This document shows positions 24,737-28,861 of a DNA stretch of 28,861 nucleotides, in pieces; position 1 is the stretch's first letter, and each line of letters starts with the position of its first letter. This stretch comes from JAGPKI01 sp052034135. GTDB lineage: Bacteria > Caldisericota > Caldisericia > UBA6126 > JAGPKI01. The notes under the pieces were generated by a model that searched no databases, was not told where the DNA came from, and saw only the letters and a list, made by a program, of their open reading frames with translations. Location: positions 1-28,861 of the forward strand of contig JBPOJC010000042.1 of assembly GCA_052034135.1 (NCBI GenBank). The letters run 5' to 3'. The translations under genes and the position numbers were made by a program.

Positions 24737-26305
24737 ATGGCAAAAAATCATATTGCTGAGCTTGAACAGCGACTTTGGGAAGTAGCCGACGAATTAAGAG
24801 CAAATTCGGATTTAAAGGCATCTGAATATTCGATGCCTGTCTTAGGACTTATCTTTTTAAAATATGCCGATTACAGATTTTCACAACAGGAAAAAATCCT
24901 TTCAGAAAAATCGAGCATTCGAAGGAAGATTGGTAAAACAGACTATCAAGCAGCAGGTGTTATGTATCTTCCAGATGAAGCGCGCTTTTCTTATCTTTTA
25001 AACTTACCCGAAGGCGCTGATATTGGAAAAGCGATAAACGAAGCAATGGAAGCTATCGAGCGCGAAAACGAAGAGCTAAAAGGTGTGCTTCCAAAAACGT
25101 ACAACAGATTCAAGAATACGCTCCTTGTTGACTTGCTCAAACTTATGTCATCAATTCCTGAAGAAATCGAAGGAGATGCCTTTGGTAGAATCTATGAGTA
25201 TTTCCTTGGTAATTTTGCAATGGCTGAAGGCCAACAGGGTGGAGAATATTATACTCCTACTTCCATTGTTAAGTTGATTGTCTCGGTTATTCAGCCATTC
25301 CATGGGAAAATTCTTGACCCTGCTTGTGGTTCGGGTGGTATGTTCGTTCAAAGTGCAGATTTTGTTGAGGAACACAAAAAACGAGCAATAGATGAAATCA
25401 GCATTTATGGTCAGGAAAAGATTAGAGAAACTGTAAATCTATGCAAAATGAATCTTGCTGTCCATGGTCTTTCTGGTGATATCCTACAGGCAAATTCATA
25501 TTACGAGGACCTGCACGATATGGTTGGTAGATTTGATTTTGTAATGGCAAATCCACCATTCAATGTAAATAAAATTGATAAAGAGCGTATTAAAAATGAT
25601 AGAAGACGATTTCCCTTTGGCATGCCTGCTGCAGACAATGGTAACTACATCTGGATACAGCTTTTTTACAGTGCTCTGAATGATAAAGGTCGTGATGGAT
25701 TTGTAATGGCAAATTCGGCAAGCGACGCACGCTCAAGCGAAATGGAGATAAGAAGAAAATTAATTGAGAATAAGGTTGTCGATGTGATGATTGCAGTAGG
25801 TCCAAATTTCTTTTACACAGTTACATTGCCCTGCACTTTGTGGTTTTTTGATAAAGGTAAGAGAAATACAGAGAGAAAAGACAAAGTTCTTTTCATAGAT
25901 GCCCGTAAAATATACCATCAAATTGACCGTGCGCATCGTGAATTTACACCAGACCAGATAGAATTTATTGCAAATATTGTTCGACTGTATCGAGGCGAGA
26001 ACATAGAATCAGCTCATGGAAGCGAGAAGCTAACTATGGAAACCTTTCCAGATGGTAAATACCAAGATGTTGCGGGTTTATGCAAAGTTGCAACCATCAG
26101 TGAGATTGAGGAACAGGATTGGAGTTTAAACCCCGGAAGGTATGTTGGCGTGGTTGAAGAGGAAGGTGATGGACTCAATTTTAAAGAACGTCTTGAAGAA
26201 CTGAATGAAGAACTGGAAGAGTTAAATGCTGAAGCAAAAGAATTAGAGGAGCAAATTGCAGAAAATATCGCAAAAATCTTAGAGGAGAAAGACATAGATG
26301 ATTAA
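24737..26305 (+). CDS. hsdM: Type I restriction-modification methyltransferase subunit HsdM, 522 aa
   Basis: HsdM transfers a methyl group from S-adenosylmethionine to adenine N6 within the sequence chosen by HsdS. The N-terminal HsdM helical domain (LEQRLWEVADELRAN, about 9-23) leads into the catalytic domain. The SAM-binding motif is DPACGSGG (194-201) and the catalytic motif is NPPF (272-275), as expected for N6-adenine enzymes. A glutamate-rich coiled coil closes the protein (about 485-518). The ATG follows AGGGGC. Its end overlaps the next gene by eight bases. A partial hsdS lies 2.3 kb downstream, separated by three accessory genes; hsdR is presumably beyond the window. Confidence 0.95.
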   Translation: MAKNHIAELEQRLWEVADELRANSDLKASEYSMPVLGLIFLKYADYRFSQQEKILSEKSSIRRKIGKTDYQAAGVMYLPDEARFSYLLNLPEGADIGKAINEAMEAIERENEELKGVLPKTYNRFKNTLLVDLLKLMSSIPEEIEGDAFGRIYEYFLGNFAMAEGQQGGEYYTPTSIVKLIVSVIQPFHGKILDPACGSGGMFVQSADFVEEHKKRAIDEISIYGQEKIRETVNLCKMNLAVHGLSGDILQANSYYEDLHDMVGRFDFVMANPPFNVNKIDKERIKNDRRRFPFGMPAADNGNYIWIQLFYSALNDKGRDGFVMANSASDARSSEMEIRRKLIENKVVDVMIAVGPNFFYTVTLPCTLWFFDKGKRNTERKDKVLFIDARKIYHQIDRAHREFTPDQIEFIANIVRLYRGENIESAHGSEKLTMETFPDGKYQDVAGLCKVATISEIEEQDWSLNPGRYVGVVEEEGDGLNFKERLEELNEELEELNAEAKELEEQIAENIAKILEEKDIDD

Positions 26306-27443
26306 GCCAAATCCTTTTACACCTAAATCAGGGTTAGAGCCAAAGGTTTTCTTTGACAGAGAAAAAGAAATTAACTTTTTTCTTAAGAGAATAGATGAAG
26401 CAAAAACCGGTAACACTAACCACTATATAATTAACGGTATATGGGGTTCAGGAAAAACAAGTTTGTTAAGGTATTTCAAATTACTTGCGCAGGGAAGAAA
26501 TTGTTATGCTTCTTACTTTCTTGCAAGCGAATTCGTTGAAAATACCCCCGATATAGATCTCAGCATTCATATAATCGAGTCAATAATAAGAGATATGCCA
26601 CCAAAATTGTTTAACAAGAATAGTAACTTCTTTAAATTGATACAGGGTTTCGGTATTCAAATGTTTGGTATTGGCGTTAATCTCTCTCTCAATGCTGATA
26701 AAAACAAAATTATTGACCCACAGATTTTTCTTGAAGATGGATTATTAAATATCTGGAAGGATATTTCTAAACATATAGACTTACTTGTTGTTTTGATTGA
26801 CGATGTACAAAATTTTTCAAAAGTCCAGAGAATTTTTACTACTTTAAAAAATGTCCTTTCTAATGAGAGAATTATTAAAAAAACAAAAATTCTATTCATT
26901 TTGAGCTCTACAATAGAGGGCTGGAAACCGTTTATGAAGGTGAATCATCCTATAGGTCGTTTCTTTATACCTCGAGTTGAATTAACAAATTTCGATAGAG
27001 AGAATACTATTAAATTATTAGATGCCACTTTAGAAGGAACTGGAGTTGCCTTTAGTGATTCTGTAAAGGATAAAGTTTTTCAATATACTAATGGCCATCT
27101 TTTTGAGATACAAGCCCTTGGAAGTGCTTTATATGATAATCAAAAAAATGGCAAGGTAACAGATGCAGAATGGGATATTAGCTTCGAACAGGGACTGCTT
27201 TATCTTGGAAGCGCTGTTTACGATGGGATAATTGAAGGGTTAAGCCCAAATGAAATCAAAATTATTAAAAACTTAAAGGTTAATGAAGGGAATAGATTGA
27301 GTGACATTGACAGTAGAGTTGATATTCCAGGAGTTAATGTATATCTTCGCAGATTGGTTGATAAAGGAATTTTGAAAGCTCATAGCAGAGGTGAGTATTG
27401 CATTGAAGACGGGATTTTATGGGAATACATTCAGAGAAAATAA
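26298..27443 (+). CDS. AAA/STAND-type P-loop ATPase with C-terminal winged helix, 381 aa
   Basis: The P-loop is GIWGSGKTS (47-55) and Walker B is LLVVLIDDV (162-170). A sensor-like segment ILFILSSTIEG follows. The last 60 residues (from about LSPNEIKIIKNL) look like a winged-helix DNA-binding domain. The N-terminal NPFTPKSGLEPKVFFDREKEI is typical of archaeal-ATPase or Orc/Cdc6-like NTPases. The overlap with hsdM by eight bases shows it belongs to the restriction operon. It may serve as a regulator or sensor for the defence genes. It is not the restriction subunit: it has no nuclease motif or SF2 helicase motifs. Role is inferred from position only. Confidence 0.8.
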   Translation: MIKPNPFTPKSGLEPKVFFDREKEINFFLKRIDEAKTGNTNHYIINGIWGSGKTSLLRYFKLLAQGRNCYASYFLASEFVENTPDIDLSIHIIESIIRDMPPKLFNKNSNFFKLIQGFGIQMFGIGVNLSLNADKNKIIDPQIFLEDGLLNIWKDISKHIDLLVVLIDDVQNFSKVQRIFTTLKNVLSNERIIKKTKILFILSSTIEGWKPFMKVNHPIGRFFIPRVELTNFDRENTIKLLDATLEGTGVAFSDSVKDKVFQYTNGHLFEIQALGSALYDNQKNGKVTDAEWDISFEQGLLYLGSAVYDGIIEGLSPNEIKIIKNLKVNEGNRLSDIDSRVDIPGVNVYLRRLVDKGILKAHSRGEYCIEDGILWEYIQRK

Positions 27444-27483
27444 CAAAAATAACAAATTTGAGGCGATTTTGTTATTTTTGTTA
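27441..27483 (+). terminator. Perfect 16-bp inverted repeat after the ATPase gene
   Basis: TAACAAAAATAACAAA (27441-27456) is the exact reverse complement of 27468-27483, with an 11-nt loop and four T residues after the stem. The left arm begins at the TAA stop codon of the ATPase gene. The stem has only two G-C pairs and would be weak as an intrinsic terminator at high temperature. It could act as a terminator, an mRNA-stabilising hairpin or a protein-binding palindrome. Confidence 0.55.
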
Positions 27484-27561
27484 TTTTGAAGAGATAACGA
27501 TAGTAAAAATGCAGGTTGAAAATGTTTTGGATGGAAGAACTAAACATTTGATAAAGTAAGT

Positions 27562-27678
27562 ATGAGGTTGCATTTTAAGTTTAAAAGAAATAAAAGAGAA
27601 AAAAAATTTGTAAGAGTTCAGAGATTGGATGATAAGTATCGAAAAATATTAAAAGACTTTGGATGTGAAAAAAAATGA
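27562..27678 (+). CDS. Candidate basic mini-protein, 38 aa
   Basis: An ATG at 27562 opens a frame of 38 codons beginning MRLHFKFKRNKREKK. It ends in TGA overlapping the ATG of the membrane protein gene (ATGA). The product is very basic and could bind nucleic acid. The overlap is the form expected for coupled translation. The ribosome site (AAAGTAAG) is weak. A 16-codon frame (27509-27559, MQVENVLDGRTK...) just upstream in another frame might mean both are remains of one broken gene. No family is recognised. Confidence 0.3.
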   Translation: MRLHFKFKRNKREKKFVRVQRLDDKYRKILKDFGCEKK

Positions 27679-28112
27679 ATGACAAAGACGACCTAAAAGA
27701 ATATATGATGAAAGAAGTTGAAATAATTCAAGATATCATAAAAAGAATGGCTCAAAACTCTTTTTTAATAAAAGGATGGACTGTGACTCTTGTTGTTGCT
27801 ACTCTTCTTTTGCAAGGTAATAAATTTCAAGCCCTTATCGCTTTTATTCCACTAATAGTATTTTGGTTTCTGGATGCATATTTTCTCCAGTTAGAACGTA
27901 AATACAGAAAACTGTATGAATGGGTAATTGAACATAGACTGGAGACTGACAAATATCTATTTGATATGAACGTAAACAATAAAGAGCGTTTTGCTGACCC
28001 AAAATATAAAGTACAATCAAGGTTTAGAATAATGTTTTCAATAACTTTAGAGTGTTTTTACGGTTCAATAGCAGTTCTTACAGTGCTTTATACTATCTTT
28101 TTATTTTTATAA
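27675..28112 (+). CDS. Three-helix membrane protein, putative TIR-associated effector, 145 aa
   Basis: Three hydrophobic helices are visible (about 31-47, 51-71 and 121-145). A cytosolic amphipathic region with ERKYRKLYEW separates the second and third. The segments NSFLIKGW and FWFLDAYFLQLERKYRKLY look like family signatures. I recall similar small membrane proteins lying next to MTH538-type TIR genes, but have not verified this. The TIR-like gene follows 16 bases later with a strong Shine-Dalgarno. A plausible role is a membrane effector that depolarises or permeabilises the cell when triggered. This is inferred from context; no biochemical motif is present. Confidence 0.65.
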   Translation: MNDKDDLKEYMMKEVEIIQDIIKRMAQNSFLIKGWTVTLVVATLLLQGNKFQALIAFIPLIVFWFLDAYFLQLERKYRKLYEWVIEHRLETDKYLFDMNVNNKERFADPKYKVQSRFRIMFSITLECFYGSIAVLTVLYTIFLFL

Positions 28113-28128
28113 AAAGGAGAGAGATAAA

Positions 28129-28593
28129 ATGGCAAGAAGAGTGTTTTTCAGTTTTCACTACGAAAGAGACATTTGGAGGGCAAGTCAGGTAAGAAATAGC
28201 TGGGTAACAAAACCTGATAGAGAAGCAGCTGGTTTTTGGGATGCTGCTTCATGGGAAGAGGTTAAAAAAATGGGTGACGACGCAATCAAACAATGGATTA
28301 ACCGCCAGTTAGAAGGAACTTCTGTAACAGTTGTCTTAATCGGCTATGAAACCAGTACTCGTGAGTACGTCAATTATGAAATCAATCGGAGTTGGGATAG
28401 GGGCAATGGGCTTATAGGAATTTATATTCATAAACTTAAAGATCAAAATAATGAAATGGATTATAAAGGAGATGACCCTTTTATCAATCTAGGCTACAAA
28501 GGTATCAGGACATACGATTGGATTCTTGATGATGGTTATAACAATTTGGGTGAGTGGATAGAGTCTGCGTATCAGCAAGCACAAAATAGATAA
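28129..28593 (+). CDS. MTH538/ThsB-like TIR-domain protein (DUF1863), 154 aa
   Basis: The protein starts with MARRVFFSFHYERD, the first strand of the MTH538-type TIR-like fold. It continues with a TSVTVVLIGYETSTREYVNYEI segment and GNGLIGIYIH. These match the DUF1863 family, to which the Thoeris sensor ThsB belongs. The glutamate E84 in NYEI is at the place of the catalytic glutamate in ThsB-type TIR enzymes, so NAD-based signal synthesis or NAD cleavage is possible. The gene has a strong Shine-Dalgarno (AAAAAGGAGAG). It lies between the small membrane protein and hsdS on one strand. Confidence 0.85.
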   Translation: MARRVFFSFHYERDIWRASQVRNSWVTKPDREAAGFWDAASWEEVKKMGDDAIKQWINRQLEGTSVTVVLIGYETSTREYVNYEINRSWDRGNGLIGIYIHKLKDQNNEMDYKGDDPFINLGYKGIRTYDWILDDGYNNLGEWIESAYQQAQNR

Positions 28594-28614
28594 AAGAAAC
28601 CGAGCGGTGGAATT

Positions 28615-28861
28615 ATGAAATTTTCAGATTTTGCAGAGATAAATCCAAAAGTAAAATTAAAAAAAGGTGAATCTTATCCATTCATTGAAATGGAAGATCT
28701 AACGCCCGGGTTGCGCTATGCTTCAGCTACTAAAGAAAAAGTATTTAAAGGTGAGGGCAGTAGGTTCAAAACAGATGATATTATCTTTGCAAGAATAACT
28801 CCTTGCCTTGAGCATGGTAAAATTGCTCAGGTTAAAGGTAAAGAGAATGAAAAATTTTTTG
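28615..28861 (+). CDS. hsdS: Type I restriction specificity subunit HsdS, N-terminal part (runs off window)
   Basis: The first 82 codons begin MKFSDFAEINPKVKLKKGE and continue with YPFIEMEDLTPG, FKTDDIIFARITPCLEHGKIAQ. These are the opening elements of the first target recognition domain of HsdS: an FxDFxxINP start, then a beta-strand with DIxFARITPCLE. HsdS chooses the DNA sequence that HsdM methylates and HsdR cuts. The ATG follows GGTGGA, 21 bases after the TIR gene. The frame remains open at the window end. Confidence 0.85.
   Translation, partial: MKFSDFAEINPKVKLKKGESYPFIEMEDLTPGLRYASATKEKVFKGEGSRFKTDDIIFARITPCLEHGKIAQVKGKENEKFF

Overview
This is a strongly AT-rich bacterial window. It carries a Gram-positive-type housekeeping set (MrfAB, UppP, McsAB, RadA, QueA, RarA), several TTG starts, short intergenic spaces and many overlapping genes. 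Secreted products are mainly lipoproteins and a class III prepilin-like protein. This fits a low-GC thermophile-like lineage such as Caldiserica or a deep Firmicutes-related group, but the sequence does not settle the assignment. TGA is used as a normal stop in core genes.

Layout. Positions 1-1750 hold mobile DNA: the tail of a DDE-integrase-type transposase and a complete IS4-superfamily (IS1634-like) element. Positions 1796-5038 hold two tandem paralogous lipoproteins with WD40/PD40-type beta-propeller repeats. Positions 5035-7527 are a decaying accessory stretch: an Rhs C-terminal core remnant with its variable tail, and a multi-pass membrane protein. Both are interrupted by single in-frame TGA codons. 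Next come a lipoprotein (7734-9398), the mitomycin-repair pair mrfB-mrfA (9496-12786), a prepilin-like protein fused to a repetitive beta-rich domain (12905-13969), a small cytosolic protein (14171-14683) and a secreted protein with about twelve DxxGxDxY repeats (14864-16876).

Positions 16945-21449 form a tight plus-strand operon: nucleotidyltransferase, uppP, mcsA, mcsB, radA. It resembles the Bacillus ctsR-mcsA-mcsB-clpC-radA locus with ctsR and clpC absent. A minus-strand operon (small membrane protein, rarA, queA; 24003-21446) converges on it, and the stop codons of radA and queA overlap.

A tRNA-Asn(GTT) gene at 24121 marks the start of a defence island that runs off the right edge: hsdM, an AAA-type ATPase, a perfect 16-bp hairpin, a basic mini-ORF, a three-helix membrane protein, an MTH538/ThsB-like TIR protein, and the start of hsdS. 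The most interesting possibility is that the membrane protein plus TIR-like protein form a compact Thoeris-like signalling/effector pair nested inside a type I restriction-modification operon, with the ATPase as a further accessory component.
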